Shown here: piece after piece, positions 33,941 through 43,259 of the stretch | Layout: every line of letters starts with the position of its first letter | How positions within the stretch are numbered: the stretch's first letter is position 1 | From: JALEFZ01 sp039817415 | Lineage (GTDB): Bacteria > Bacteroidota > Bacteroidia > J057 | Reading direction: 5' to 3' | Length of the DNA stretch: 64,000 nucleotides | Assembly: GCA_039817415.1 (NCBI GenBank) | Contig: JBCBVV010000001.1 | Location: forward strand, 62,001-126,000 | Notes under the pieces: generated by a model | Database searches by the model: none | Told to the model about the DNA's origin: nothing | Seen by the model: only the letters and a program-made list of their open reading frames with translations | Made by a program: the position numbers and the translations under genes

Positions 33941-35125
33941 TTAGTTTTCCTGAAATACTTTGACATAATCAACAATCAACCAATTGGGGAAGGGCGTATC
34001 AGCATTTGGTGAACCGGGCCAGTTTCCTCCTACTGCTAGGTTGATGATAAAGAAAAACTCTTCGCGAAATTCAGACAGATCAGCTGCGGTGATGTTGATG
34101 ACATTGTATTCTACATCGTCGAGGTACCATCTGATGGCTTCGTTGTCCCACTGGATAGAGTAAACATGGTATTCATCGCTCAACTTACCAGTAGCCAAGC
34201 TTGTACCTTGACCATAAGATGCGTACTGACCAGCATTTGACCAGTGGACGGTACCATGCGTTGTGGCATCCCCCTCTCCACCGCCAACCATTTCCATGAT
34301 ATCAATCTCACCACAGGCTGGCCATCCGTCGGTATCTATAGAGTTGCCCAACATCCACAAAGCCGGCCACATTCCTTTGCCCTTTGGCATCACCGCACGG
34401 ATGTCTATTCGCCCGTACTTGAAGGACTTCTTGTATTGAGTAATGATACGCGAGGAAGTGTAAGCTTTTCCTCCTTGTGGCTCCCTTCTGGCCTCAATGA
34501 CCAAGTTTCCATCTACTATACTTGTATTACCCTCCTGGTAATATTGAAGTTCGTTATTTCCCCATCCACATATACCCTTATCACATCCATCCCCAATTTC
34601 GTGGGTCCAGGTATTTGGATCAAGGTTAGGCCCATCAAATTGCTCCTCCCAAACCAGAGTCATTCCGGCATAGGATTCGGCAGATTCGTAACCTGTGGAG
34701 GGTATTCTAAATACAAAGTCGTCGTCATTGGTGAGGGTCACTACACCTGCTCCTTTGGATATTTCGGCATTGGCTACATTGGCTAGCCTAACCTCAAAAC
34801 TCTCATCTTCCTCCTCCAAGTCATCGCCAATGATGGTTACATCAAAGGAAGTAGATTTTTCCCCTGCTTTAATTACACCACTTGTATTAACGGCTTGAAA
34901 GTCCTTGTCTGTCTGAGCTGTTCCTTGTACGGAAACCACTTCGAAGGTCACATCAGATTCGGAGGCTTCGGAAATTTGAACAGAAACCTGAACAGTGAAA
35001 TCTTCATTTTTTTCTGCAATGGTCAGATCAGATATGGCGATAGAAGGAAGAATAGGGGTAGGTTCAGTTCCACAGCCCATTAGGAGGGCTAAAAGTCCTG
35101 TAAAGGCCAAGATGATTTTGCGCAT
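33941..35125 (-). CDS. GH16 beta-glucanase lipoprotein (laminarinase-like) with a Calx-beta domain
   Basis: The 394-residue product has a lipoprotein signal with lipobox LLMGC (C18). A Calx-beta-like domain spans about 30-138 (DLEEEDESFEVRL). The GH16 jelly roll follows with the catalytic motif E273-I-D-I-M-E278 and the segments GNNELQYY and KGMWPALWML, as in laminarinases. It should cleave beta-1,3-glucans from a surface position. No SusC/SusD partners lie nearby. There is no T9SS tail. Confidence 0.92.
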   Translation of the reverse strand: MRKIILAFTGLLALLMGCGTEPTPILPSIAISDLTIAEKNEDFTVQVSVQISEASESDVTFEVVSVQGTAQTDKDFQAVNTSGVIKAGEKSTSFDVTIIGDDLEEEDESFEVRLANVANAEISKGAGVVTLTNDDDFVFRIPSTGYESAESYAGMTLVWEEQFDGPNLDPNTWTHEIGDGCDKGICGWGNNELQYYQEGNTSIVDGNLVIEARREPQGGKAYTSSRIITQYKKSFKYGRIDIRAVMPKGKGMWPALWMLGNSIDTDGWPACGEIDIMEMVGGGEGDATTHGTVHWSNAGQYASYGQGTSLATGKLSDEYHVYSIQWDNEAIRWYLDDVEYNVINITAADLSEFREEFFFIINLAVGGNWPGSPNADTPFPNWLIVDYVKVFQEN

Positions 35126-35282
35126 AGTAATAGTATTTATTCGGGTTGAGTTAATAGGAAATAAATCCTTACCCTAATATATATAGCAAAATTACTATCT
35201 ACCAATAAATTACCTTCATCAAGACCTACTCAGCAACTACATCTTCAACCCATCAAGCAAAAGAAATGGATGATCTGCTTCA

Positions 35283-36056
35283 TTAACCGAAGTCCCCACC
35301 GATATAGTTTTTGGTCAATGGATCAATAGGGCTGGCAAATAGCTCCGCAGTAGGTCGATATTCAATTACCTCTCCTAAATACATAAAAGCAGTTCTGTCT
35401 GCTACCCTTTGTGCTTGTTGCATATTGTGGGTAACGACGATAATCGTGAAGTTCTCCTTTAGGCCCATCATCAAATGCTCCACCTTAGAAGCAGAAATGG
35501 GATCTAAGGCAGAAGTTGGCTCATCCATCAGAATAATTTCAGGCTGAATGGCAATGGTTCGTGCAATACACAAACGTTGCTGCTGCCCGCCAGAAAGAGA
35601 GAGCCCTGACTTATCCAGATCATCTTTTACTTCATCCCAAAGGGCAGCCCCTCTGAGGGATTCTTCTACCTTTTGGGCAATGACTTTTTTATCTCTTTCT
35701 CCACCAATTCTTAAGCCATAAGCGACATTTTCAAAAATGGACTTAGGGAAAGGATTGGGCTTTTGAAAGACCATCCCAATACGACGACGTACCTCCACAA
35801 CATCCATGTCATCGTCATAGATATTCTGCCCATCCAAGAAAATTTCCCCATTGACTCTTGCGATGGGAACCAAATCATGCATGCGGTTCATGCTTCTTAG
35901 CAAAGTTGATTTACCACAGCCCGAAGGTCCAATCAAGGCGATGATTTCCTTTTCGGGAACCTCCATGTCAATTCCTTTCAACACTTCATTGTCACCAAAG
36001 GAAAGGCGAATATCCTTGAGCGTGAGTTTAGTGGTAGATATGACTTCAGTACTCAT
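35283..36056 (-). CDS. pstB: Phosphate ABC transporter ATP-binding protein PstB
   Basis: The 257-residue ATPase has Walker A GPSGCGKST, the signature LSGGQQQRL and Walker B IILMDEPTSALDP. The PstB-specific segment RMHDLVPIARVNGEI is present. It powers the high-affinity uptake of phosphate. Its start overlaps the pstA stop by 4 bases, and it is the last gene of the operon. No phoU follows; the 157 bases to the next gene hold nothing I recognise. Confidence 0.96.
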   Translation of the reverse strand: MSTEVISTTKLTLKDIRLSFGDNEVLKGIDMEVPEKEIIALIGPSGCGKSTLLRSMNRMHDLVPIARVNGEIFLDGQNIYDDDMDVVEVRRRIGMVFQKPNPFPKSIFENVAYGLRIGGERDKKVIAQKVEESLRGAALWDEVKDDLDKSGLSLSGGQQQRLCIARTIAIQPEIILMDEPTSALDPISASKVEHLMMGLKENFTIIVVTHNMQQAQRVADRTAFMYLGEVIEYRPTAELFASPIDPLTKNYIGGDFG

Positions 36057-36898
36057 TTTTGTGCTTTTCTGAAACGGTAACGTAGAATAAAGGCCGCAAT
36101 ATTCAAGAGAAAGATCAACAATATCAGAACCAAAGCATTACCATAGGCAAGCGGCCTAACTTCTTCAATGGCGTGATGCTGGGTCGAAAGAATGTATAGG
36201 TGGTAAGGCAAGGCCATAAAGGGGTCAAAGACAGATTGGGGTAGGTAACGCAGATAATAGAGTGCACCTGTAAAAAGAATCGGCGCGGTCTCCCCAGCTG
36301 CCCGAGAAAGTCCAAGAATAGAGCCGGTCATGATTCCGGGAATGGCATTGGGAAGGACATTCGTCTGAATGGCCTGCCATTGGGTAGCCCCCAAAGCCAG
36401 CGCACCTTCCCTGTAGGAATCAGGAACTGTTTTTAAGGCTTCTTCGGATGTTGTGATGATATAGGGCAGGGTGAGTAATCCAAGGGTCATTCCCGCTGCT
36501 AAGACCGAAGCTCCCATGCCCAATCCATTCACAAAAATAGCCACCCCAAACAAGCCATAAATAATGGAGGGAACCCCTGCCAAATTTCTTATGGAGGCTC
36601 TGATCACTTGGGTTACCCAATTATCCGCAGCATATTCATTGAGGTAAACAGCTGCTCCTACTCCTAGAGGAATAGAAAAAAGAGCTGTGATTAAGGTAAC
36701 AAGAGCCGTTCCTACTGTAGCAGGCCAAATCCCTCCCTCAGTATTCCCATTCCTAGGAAAATCAAATAGAAACTCCATCGAAAAGGCTGATCCTCCCTGC
36801 GCGAAAAGGTCAATGAGCACGACTCCTAATACAGCCGCTACCAGTATGGTAAAGACCAATAGGAGATTTAGACCTAACCACTGTTGAAGCTTTTTCAT
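36053..36898 (-). CDS. pstA: Phosphate ABC transporter permease PstA
   Basis: The 281-residue inner-membrane protein has six helices and the ABC permease loop EEALKTVPDSYREGALALGATQWQAIQTNVLPNAIPG, which contacts PstB. It pairs with PstC as the membrane channel. It overlaps pstC by 4 bases and pstB by 4 bases. Confidence 0.95.
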   Translation of the reverse strand: MKKLQQWLGLNLLLVFTILVAAVLGVVLIDLFAQGGSAFSMEFLFDFPRNGNTEGGIWPATVGTALVTLITALFSIPLGVGAAVYLNEYAADNWVTQVIRASIRNLAGVPSIIYGLFGVAIFVNGLGMGASVLAAGMTLGLLTLPYIITTSEEALKTVPDSYREGALALGATQWQAIQTNVLPNAIPGIMTGSILGLSRAAGETAPILFTGALYYLRYLPQSVFDPFMALPYHLYILSTQHHAIEEVRPLAYGNALVLILLIFLLNIAAFILRYRFRKAQK

Positions 36899-37776
36899 GA
36901 TTTACCATATCTGAACCTAGCTGCAAGTCGCTCAGCAAGGATATTGACTAATAAGGAAATAACAAAGAGAACCGTCCCCACTGCGAATAGAGAGTAATAA
37001 TGAGTAGTTCCATAGGCAACTTCTCCCAATTCAATCGCGATGGTAGCGGTCAAGGTTCTGATAGAATCAAAGTAGCCTGACGGCATGGATAAATTATTAC
37101 CGGTTACCATCAAGACAGTCATCGTCTCCCCTATCGCCCGTCCCATCCCCAATACTATCGCCGCGATGATACCTGAAAAACTTGCTGGTAAAGTCACGCG
37201 AGTCAGCGTTGTCCATTTGTTTCCTCCAAGCGCGTAGGAAGCTTCTTTAAAAGAATCTGGGACTGCCCGTATGGCATCTTCCGCCACACTCACGATGGTA
37301 GGTAAAGCCATCACAGCCAACAAAATAGAACCATTCAACGCATTCAATCCATTGTTCAGCCCAAAGGTATCTGCAATAGCTGGCCCCAACAGGACAATGC
37401 CCAAAAAACCTATCACCACAGAAGGAATTCCCGCCAGCATCTCGATCATGGGCTTGACTATTTCCCGTACCGTAGGATGGGCAACCTCAGATAAATAGGC
37501 CGCACTCCCTACACCCAGTGGAATCGCAATCACCATAGCTCCAAAGGTTACCATGAGGGTAGAAACCAGCATAGACCCAATTCCGTAGGAAGATTCACCA
37601 TAGGCGGAAGGATTCCAGGTGGAGGAGAAGAGAAAATCAAAGAAATTGACCTCTCTGAAGGTTCTGATTCCATTGCTAAGAAGCATGAGAAATATGCCTA
37701 CCAAAATCAAAACCGCTACGAGACCGGCCCCGAAAAAGATGCCCCTGAAAAGTCTGTCAACTGCATGCTTATTCAT
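36895..37776 (-). CDS. pstC: Phosphate ABC transporter permease PstC
   Basis: The 293-residue permease has six helices and the coupling loop EDAIRAVPDSFKEASYALGGNKWTT. I chose the ATG at 37774-37776 because it gives the normal N terminus (MNKHAVDRLFRG) and an 8-base overlap with pstS. An in-frame GTG at 37839 would add 21 polar residues inside the pstS gene. Confidence 0.95.
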   Translation of the reverse strand: MNKHAVDRLFRGIFFGAGLVAVLILVGIFLMLLSNGIRTFREVNFFDFLFSSTWNPSAYGESSYGIGSMLVSTLMVTFGAMVIAIPLGVGSAAYLSEVAHPTVREIVKPMIEMLAGIPSVVIGFLGIVLLGPAIADTFGLNNGLNALNGSILLAVMALPTIVSVAEDAIRAVPDSFKEASYALGGNKWTTLTRVTLPASFSGIIAAIVLGMGRAIGETMTVLMVTGNNLSMPSGYFDSIRTLTATIAIELGEVAYGTTHYYSLFAVGTVLFVISLLVNILAERLAARFRYGKS

Positions 37777-38662
37777 AGAGCCCGTTTGTTTTGTTGATGA
37801 CGATGTGCTCCGGTGCCAAGGGATAATAGCCTTCTTCACTCACTAGTTTTTGCCCTTCATCGCTCAACTCGAAGCGAATGAAGTCCAATACTTTCCCCTT
37901 GGGCATACCATCGGTGAATTGGTACAAGGGCCTTGTGATGGGGTATGCACCCGAAGCAATATTTTCCTTGATAAGGGGAGATACGGCAAGAGAAGAATCC
38001 TTGGCGATTTTCAATACTTTAAGCCCTTTGACCAAGCTACCATCTTCCTTCACTACATATCCTAGCCCCACATACCCTATCCCAGAAGGATCTGCCTTGA
38101 CGCCTTCTACAATTTGGGCGTTGCCATTCATTTGCTTGGCTTCTGGTGAATAATCAGCTTTGACGATATTTGAGCGAAAAAAAACGTAGGTACCAGAGTT
38201 GTTCTGCCTCCCGTACAAACTGGTCTCCATTTCCTGTCCACCAACTTCCTTCCAGTTTGAAATATCTCCCCTGAAAACATCGCCTAACTGAGTAAGCGTC
38301 ATACTTTCTATGGGGTTGTTCTCATTCACGATAATGGCTAAGGCATCCACGGCAAAAAGGGTGGAGAAAGGGATAATTCCTTGCTTTTTGGCCAACTCTA
38401 TTTCCTTGTCCTTCATAGGGCGGGAGGAATTGGCGATATCCGTTTTTCTATTAATCAAAGCAGCAATTCCAGTACCTGAGCCTCCACCTGTTACGGCAAT
38501 AGAGACAAGGGAATCTTGTCCCATATAGGCCTCTGCCAAGGAAAGCGCAAGGCTAACCTCGGTATCTGAGCCTTTGATTTGAAACAGAGAATATCCTTTA
38601 GGGGCGTTTTGGCAGGCTGTCAGAATGCTCAATATGAAGATGGGAAAAGCGATCCTGAACAT
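37769..38662 (-). CDS. pstS: Phosphate-binding lipoprotein PstS
   Basis: The 297-residue substrate-binding protein carries the lipobox ILTAC (C17), as in Gram-negative lipoprotein forms. Phosphate-loop signatures KGSDTE, TGGGSGTGI and ANSSRPMK are present, as is NNSGTYVFFRS. It captures phosphate in the periplasm and delivers it to PstC/PstA. It is the first gene of the operon and lies just downstream of direct repeats with the layout of a Pho box. Confidence 0.95.
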   Translation of the reverse strand: MFRIAFPIFILSILTACQNAPKGYSLFQIKGSDTEVSLALSLAEAYMGQDSLVSIAVTGGGSGTGIAALINRKTDIANSSRPMKDKEIELAKKQGIIPFSTLFAVDALAIIVNENNPIESMTLTQLGDVFRGDISNWKEVGGQEMETSLYGRQNNSGTYVFFRSNIVKADYSPEAKQMNGNAQIVEGVKADPSGIGYVGLGYVVKEDGSLVKGLKVLKIAKDSSLAVSPLIKENIASGAYPITRPLYQFTDGMPKGKVLDFIRFELSDEGQKLVSEEGYYPLAPEHIVINKTNGLYE

Positions 38663-38682
38663 GGTGTTTGGCTATTTTTATC

Positions 38683-38744
38683 CCAATCTACAGGATAGAG
38701 GTTAGGGAGGTATTAAGAACATATTAAGGGATACTCATATTAAG
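38683..38744 (-). promoter_or_regulatory. Probable Pho box and promoter of pstSCAB
   Basis: On the minus strand CTTAATA occurs at 38744-38738, 38728-38722 and 38717-38711. The last two are exactly 11 bases apart, the spacing of Pho-box direct repeats. A near-consensus -7 element TAGATTGG follows at 38690-38683, and no -33 element is present. The layout fits activation by a PhoB-type regulator bound over the -33 position. Confidence 0.6.
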
Positions 38745-38832
38745 GGAATGGAAATCTTGCCCTTTGTCCCAGATAAAACTAGCCTAAAGAATTTTTGAAC
38801 TATCTTATTCCCTATCGAGTCTATAAGATAGC

Positions 38833-39411
38833 ATGAAACAAGGTCTCAAAAACTATAAGCTCACGGAGTTCCCTGATCGAATCGTCGTAGAGATTCCTAT
38901 CGTCAAAAACTGGCCCTACATTATCAGCCTTATTGTCATTACCCTTGCAGCCCTAAGCACAGCCAGTTACTTACTATATGCCTCTTACCAAAGCTATTCA
39001 GCAACGGGCTTTATCAAGGTTGGAATGCAAATAGGAGAAAGCCTAATGTACCTCGGCATGCTCATAGTGGTAACTGTCATCCTATTCTACTTATTGAGCC
39101 AACTACGCTACCTATTGGGTGGTGCAGATGTCATCATGTTTGGTAGGCAAAAGATTGTCTTTCAGCAATACAAAAACTTCCTTTCCAGTTCTCGTGAATT
39201 TGAACTAAAAGATGTTTCCAATCTCAGGATTAATGACAAAAAAGTCTATGAACTCCCTTGGGAAGGGAATTACGACATCAAGAAGCCTTTACACTCCTAT
39301 ACCAACCTTGTGATATCTCACAAAAAGAAGGACATCTATTTTGCTCGCTTTATTTCCATGGCAGAAGCGAAGGAAATTATCGAACAAGTCCATGCGAAAT
39401 GGGGGATTTAG
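38833..39411 (+). CDS. Hypothetical two-helix membrane protein
   Basis: The 192-residue product has two transmembrane helices (about 28-50 and 70-92) and a C-terminal cytosolic domain of about 95 residues. That domain contains ADVIMFGRQKIVFQQYKNF and could be a PH-like fold, which is only an impression. It diverges from pstS, so the region with the Pho-type repeats may also influence it. Confidence 0.68.
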   Translation: MKQGLKNYKLTEFPDRIVVEIPIVKNWPYIISLIVITLAALSTASYLLYASYQSYSATGFIKVGMQIGESLMYLGMLIVVTVILFYLLSQLRYLLGGADVIMFGRQKIVFQQYKNFLSSSREFELKDVSNLRINDKKVYELPWEGNYDIKKPLHSYTNLVISHKKKDIYFARFISMAEAKEIIEQVHAKWGI

Positions 39412-39421
39412 CATAAAAAAA

Positions 39422-39447
39422 AGCCATTCCCTAAATTAGGAATGGCT
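39422..39447 (-). terminator. Terminator between the two-helix protein and DUF2911 genes
   Basis: AGCCATTCC (39422-39430) pairs perfectly with GGAATGGCT (39439-39447). On the minus strand it is followed by a T run (A run 39415-39421), so it chiefly ends the DUF2911 transcript. It may also act on the plus strand. Confidence 0.8.
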
Positions 39448-39476
39448 ACTTCTTCAATAGAATTCATGTATCATCC

Positions 39477-40034
39477 TTATTGTACCACTTCAAGAGGCAC
39501 CTTAACTTTAGTCTGATCCCAAGCTATTGACATGTTCAATTCTTCTTGTTGCTGAATGGCGATTTTAAGGTTTTCTTCAACCGATGCCAAAGGCATAACA
39601 GCCACGGTTGCAGTAGCCACATCAAATTCCCCTTCTCGCTGAGCTTCTCCGCTCATATGAATTCCCCAAGCGTACATTTTGGAGTTCAGCATGACTTTCC
39701 ACTCTTTTTCTCCTGGAATTGTCCAAAGGGTATAGGTACCTGCTTTGACTTCCTGTCCATTGAATTTAAAATCCTTGGAGGAAGTAAAGAGGGTAGCTTC
39801 ATTCGCTCCTGTTCTCCAAACCTCACCAAAGGGTATCAGTTCTCCGAATATGTTTCTGTCCTTTTTGGCGGGGCTACAATAGATCACCTCCATTTTCAAA
39901 TCCCCTTGTGTAAATTCTGCTGTTTGGGGGGGACTCAGCTTTCTCATGTTGGTTTCAAAAACCTTGAGCGCAATCATCCCTACAGCGATAACCGCACCGG
40001 TGATGATGAGTGCATTGCGTAGTTTCTTGTTCAT
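39477..40034 (-). CDS. DUF2911 protein with an N-terminal membrane anchor
   Basis: The 185-residue product has one N-terminal helix (about 7-26). A DUF2911 domain follows with the conserved segments VIYCSPAKKDRNIFGELIPFGEVWRTGANEATLF and GTYTLWTIPGEKEWKVM. The domain is common in Bacteroidota and faces the periplasm. Its function is unknown. Confidence 0.88.
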   Translation of the reverse strand: MNKKLRNALIITGAVIAVGMIALKVFETNMRKLSPPQTAEFTQGDLKMEVIYCSPAKKDRNIFGELIPFGEVWRTGANEATLFTSSKDFKFNGQEVKAGTYTLWTIPGEKEWKVMLNSKMYAWGIHMSGEAQREGEFDVATATVAVMPLASVEENLKIAIQQQEELNMSIAWDQTKVKVPLEVVQ

Positions 40035-40093
40035 GGAAAAATCGTTGTTATTTGGTAGTTGGTGAAAGTTTTGTTGACGTTTGGTTTAAGGAA

Positions 40094-40798
40094 TTATTTC
40101 ATCAAGTCGCCAAGGACAATGCCTTGTCCATCCTTAAGATCCCGAGCCAAGGTAAGAAATAATTTTGCTGTAATGAGGGCATCTCCCCAAGCTGTGTGCC
40201 TGTCTTCTGTACTTATCCCATATCTCTCACATAGGGCATCCAAGCCATACATTCTTTGATCAATGTAATGAGAAGGTCTGTGAGGATGATCTACCTTTTG
40301 CGCCATTAAAGCTGTGTCAATGGTTGGGTTATACAGGAAAAAGTCTTCAATACCCATCTTCCTCACGCCCATTTCAACCATGTTTACATCAAAACGAGCA
40401 TGGTGGGCAACTAACACATCAGCATGGATGTAATCCAAAAAAGCTGAGAAGGCTTTTTCAGAGGAGGTTCCTTTGAGCCGAATCTCTCCAGGCATCAGTC
40501 CATGTACCAGAATATTCTTTTCTCCTGGCATTTTCTCCCCTTCTAAAAGAACTTCAAAGGAATCCCCAAGGATGATCTCCCCATCCTGAATCACAACAGC
40601 TCCAATTTCTAAAATCCTATCAGAGAAGTGATTAAAGCCGGTCGTCTCGGTATCAAATACCACTAATCTTAGTTCCTCCAGAGGAGTTCTCTTTCCAGGA
40701 CGGCTCTCATACCCCTCGATATACTTACAGATATAAGAGGGTAGTCCTCCAGCTTGGCATTGGCCTTTTAGCCGTCGTATGTTGATCCACTTTCTCAT
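40094..40798 (-). CDS. DnaQ-type 3'-5' exonuclease
   Basis: The 234-residue cytosolic protein has all DEDDh motifs. They are D49-T-E51-T-T-G, the Exo II segment HHARFDVNMV and the complete Exo III motif HTAWGDA. It resembles the exonuclease subunit of DNA polymerase III. The last base of its start codon lies 6 bases from the stop of the cNMP/CBS/DUF294 gene, so the two are cotranscribed. Pairing of DUF294 proteins with a DnaQ-type exonuclease recurs in other bacteria. Its substrate here is unknown. Confidence 0.9.
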   Translation of the reverse strand: MRKWINIRRLKGQCQAGGLPSYICKYIEGYESRPGKRTPLEELRLVVFDTETTGFNHFSDRILEIGAVVIQDGEIILGDSFEVLLEGEKMPGEKNILVHGLMPGEIRLKGTSSEKAFSAFLDYIHADVLVAHHARFDVNMVEMGVRKMGIEDFFLYNPTIDTALMAQKVDHPHRPSHYIDQRMYGLDALCERYGISTEDRHTAWGDALITAKLFLTLARDLKDGQGIVLGDLMK

Positions 40799-40804
40799 GA
40801 TACC

Positions 40805-42751
40805 TTAACGAAATACTGCCAAGCCGAAGCTAGACCTTAAAATTCCTTGTAACTCTTCTATGGTTCGAAAGGCGTATTTCAAGGTTTGTTTCTCGATTTT
40901 GTTCAATTTATTAGGATGAATGAACCTACCAGAATTTCGGTATTCTAGTCCATTCAAAGCTCGGTATCGAATCATGAGTCCATAGGCCATGGCAGCTTCT
41001 TTGTACACTTCCGCATTGGCAGTATCTAGGCTAGCCAGTGCCTCCAACCTTTCCATGGTATGGGTGCTAGGTCTTGTTTTATGGGAAAGAAGCAGTACCC
41101 TTGCCGCATCAGCAATAGGCAACATAGCTCGACTTTTGATATCAAATTCGTCCTTATGCTTGCCTCCACGTTCTACCACAAAATTCCTAAAGAAACTCAA
41201 AGGTGGAGGTGTCTGTGTGGCGTTGAAGGCAAAAAAGTTCAGAAAGCCTTTTGCTCGGCCAACTTCTTCGTGAATAAAGTCCGTCAAATCATCAACCAGA
41301 CTCATATCACCATAAATTCCTCTGTAATCAAAGAATATGGAAACATGTAAAAGGGATTCTGGATCTGCTGTCTGCATCCAGTTGGCAAACTTTCGTTTCC
41401 AATCGGGAAGGCTAGCATTCCATTCTTCATTACTGGCCATGATTTCTCCTGGACAATGAGCAAATCCGCATGCTTCCAAGATATCTGTGGTATACAAGCC
41501 CAGCTTATGGAAATAGGCTTTGACTTGTTCTGCCTTAGTGGCTGCAGGCTCTTGATAAATGATGGCATTGTCTTGGTCTGTCCGAAGAAGCTGTTCTCCA
41601 CGCCCTTCACTGCCCAATGACATAAAACAAAATTTTTCTCTGGGTTGCTGCCAGCCTTCCTCTTCCAAACGAGCGAGGCTCATCTCAACTGCCTTTCGAA
41701 TAAGAACATCATTGATCTCAGTCATGACACTGGTGATGAAGGAGATACTGATTTCCTGCTGCAAATAAGAATGAATCAATTCTTCTGCTCGATCTCGTAT
41801 GGCAGCCAGTTGTTCTACTGTTCTGGCTCGCATCATCCTTTTGGCTAAGACGGCGGGATTGTTTCCCTGTGCCTGTAGGATATCATGCTCCGATATAATT
41901 CCAATGAATTGGCTATTGGGCGTTCCGTCTTCCGTCACAACCAGGTGTCGGATATTATGCTTCATCATGGTCAGGATGACTTCTGCGGTCGTTTCTCCGT
42001 AGGGAATGGTCATCACTGGACGGCTCATGATCTTGGTGATCGGTTCACCAATGCCTACCTTCCCTGTCCCAATCTTTCTGGCGAAATCTACATTGGTGAC
42101 GATTCCAACGGGATGTAATTGGTCATTGGCTACTACAAGGGAGCCAATTTTATATTGAGTCATGATATCAGCTGCATCCTTGATAGTCTGCTCAATCTTA
42201 CAAAAGACTACTTCATCCTTATGCTTGAATACAACGATATCTTCTTCACGTAACAAGCCTTTTCGATTGGCTTGTTTGCCTAATTCAAAACGTGCTTTGC
42301 TTAGTTTTTTGCCCTTCTCTCGAATAATGGACATGCCAGCAGCTAGTCCGGAGGCAAAATACATGGATACCCTCGGATACTTGGACATGAGATCTGTGAA
42401 AGCAGCAGCGGGAAGCAGATAGACCAAAGATTCTTGGCTCACCCTTGCTGAAGAAATAAAACTCTCACCCGAAAGCAGGGAACGAACCCCAAAAGCATCT
42501 CCCGAATCACATACGTCTATGATTCGGGTATCGTCCTCCATCTCCTTCAATATCTCAATCTGCCCCTTTTGCAGGATATAGAGCAATTCGCTGGCCTTTT
42601 CCCCTTCCTCAAATACAAAATCATTTTCCCGGAAGTACTTTAAGTTCATCTGGGCGGCCAGGGCCTGCAAGTCCTTTCTCTCTACATAGGAAAAGGGAGG
42701 ATACTGGATCAAAAAATCAGTTGTACGGGTGGCTAGCGATTCGGAAACCAT
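40805..42751 (-). CDS. cNMP-binding, CBS and DUF294 nucleotidyltransferase-like signalling protein
   Basis: The 648-residue cytosolic protein is built in four parts. A cyclic-nucleotide-binding domain spans about 15-130 (ENDFVFEEGEKASELLYILQKGQIEIL). Two CBS domains lie at about 170-305, then a DUF294 putative nucleotidyltransferase domain at about 335-475 (MSLGSEGRGEQLLRTDQDNAII). A DUF294 C-terminal domain fills 500-645. GSEGR...TDQDNA is the nucleotidyltransferase motif, as in GlnD-like enzymes. It could sense cyclic AMP and adenylates and modify a target, but no substrate is known. Confidence 0.93.
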   Translation of the reverse strand: MVSESLATRTTDFLIQYPPFSYVERKDLQALAAQMNLKYFRENDFVFEEGEKASELLYILQKGQIEILKEMEDDTRIIDVCDSGDAFGVRSLLSGESFISSARVSQESLVYLLPAAAFTDLMSKYPRVSMYFASGLAAGMSIIREKGKKLSKARFELGKQANRKGLLREEDIVVFKHKDEVVFCKIEQTIKDAADIMTQYKIGSLVVANDQLHPVGIVTNVDFARKIGTGKVGIGEPITKIMSRPVMTIPYGETTAEVILTMMKHNIRHLVVTEDGTPNSQFIGIISEHDILQAQGNNPAVLAKRMMRARTVEQLAAIRDRAEELIHSYLQQEISISFITSVMTEINDVLIRKAVEMSLARLEEEGWQQPREKFCFMSLGSEGRGEQLLRTDQDNAIIYQEPAATKAEQVKAYFHKLGLYTTDILEACGFAHCPGEIMASNEEWNASLPDWKRKFANWMQTADPESLLHVSIFFDYRGIYGDMSLVDDLTDFIHEEVGRAKGFLNFFAFNATQTPPPLSFFRNFVVERGGKHKDEFDIKSRAMLPIADAARVLLLSHKTRPSTHTMERLEALASLDTANAEVYKEAAMAYGLMIRYRALNGLEYRNSGRFIHPNKLNKIEKQTLKYAFRTIEELQGILRSSFGLAVFR

Positions 42752-42850
42752 ATGTCAATCAGGCCATTGGGTGAAGGAACTAGGAATTAAGTCTAATTTT
42801 AGCGTTTCACAAAAGACAAAATCCCTTCATCTCCTGATCTTTGTCAATCC

Positions 42851-43201
42851 CTACTGAAAGACAGAGGCAGCTGCGGCCACGACTTTCTTGGTATTGCCTA
42901 CAAATACCTGATCGTCTGTCAACACAACGGGGCGCTTGAGAAAAGTATATTCCTCTAGGATGTATTTGCGGTAGTCTGCTTCCGTTAATTCCATTTCGTG
43001 CAGCCCCATTCCTCTGTATTTCATCGCTCTACGGCTAAACAAAGCTTCATAGGAACCCGCCAATTCCTTCATCTTATCAATTTCCTCTTCTGTGATGGGA
43101 GCCGACTTGATTTCCCTCATTTGAACCTCTGGTCCGGGTGCCCATTCTTTTAAAATTCTTTGGCATGTCGAACAAGTTGCTAGATGAAAAACTTTGATCA
43201 T
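42851..43201 (-). CDS. ArsC/Spx-family thioredoxin-fold protein
   Basis: The 116-residue protein has the ArsC fold with an N-terminal CSTC (C10 and C13). The RP segment LKRPVVLTDDQVFVG matches the family. Possible roles are arsenate reductase-like or Spx/YffB-like. No arsenic genes are near, so an uncharacterised thiol-redox role seems more likely. It is divergent from the adenylate cyclase gene. Confidence 0.85.
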   Translation of the reverse strand: MIKVFHLATCSTCQRILKEWAPGPEVQMREIKSAPITEEEIDKMKELAGSYEALFSRRAMKYRGMGLHEMELTEADYRKYILEEYTFLKRPVVLTDDQVFVGNTKKVVAAAASVFQ

Positions 43202-43259
43202 ATAAATTGTGTTAAGTAGAAATGAAAGTTTTGGTTAATTTATAGCAAGCGTACAGATT

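Noticed and set aside
34244..34786. Open frame of 180 codons antisense to the GH16 gene
   Set aside because: The GH16 reading is complete and has all motifs; the antisense frame has no family features.
37769..37839. pstC starting at the GTG at 37839
   Set aside because: It would overlap pstS by 71 bases and add 21 polar residues; the ATG at 37776 gives a normal PstC.
39546..40022. Open frame of 158 codons antisense to the DUF2911 gene
   Set aside because: It lies wholly within a well-supported gene and its His/Cys/Phe-rich composition is typical of a shadow.
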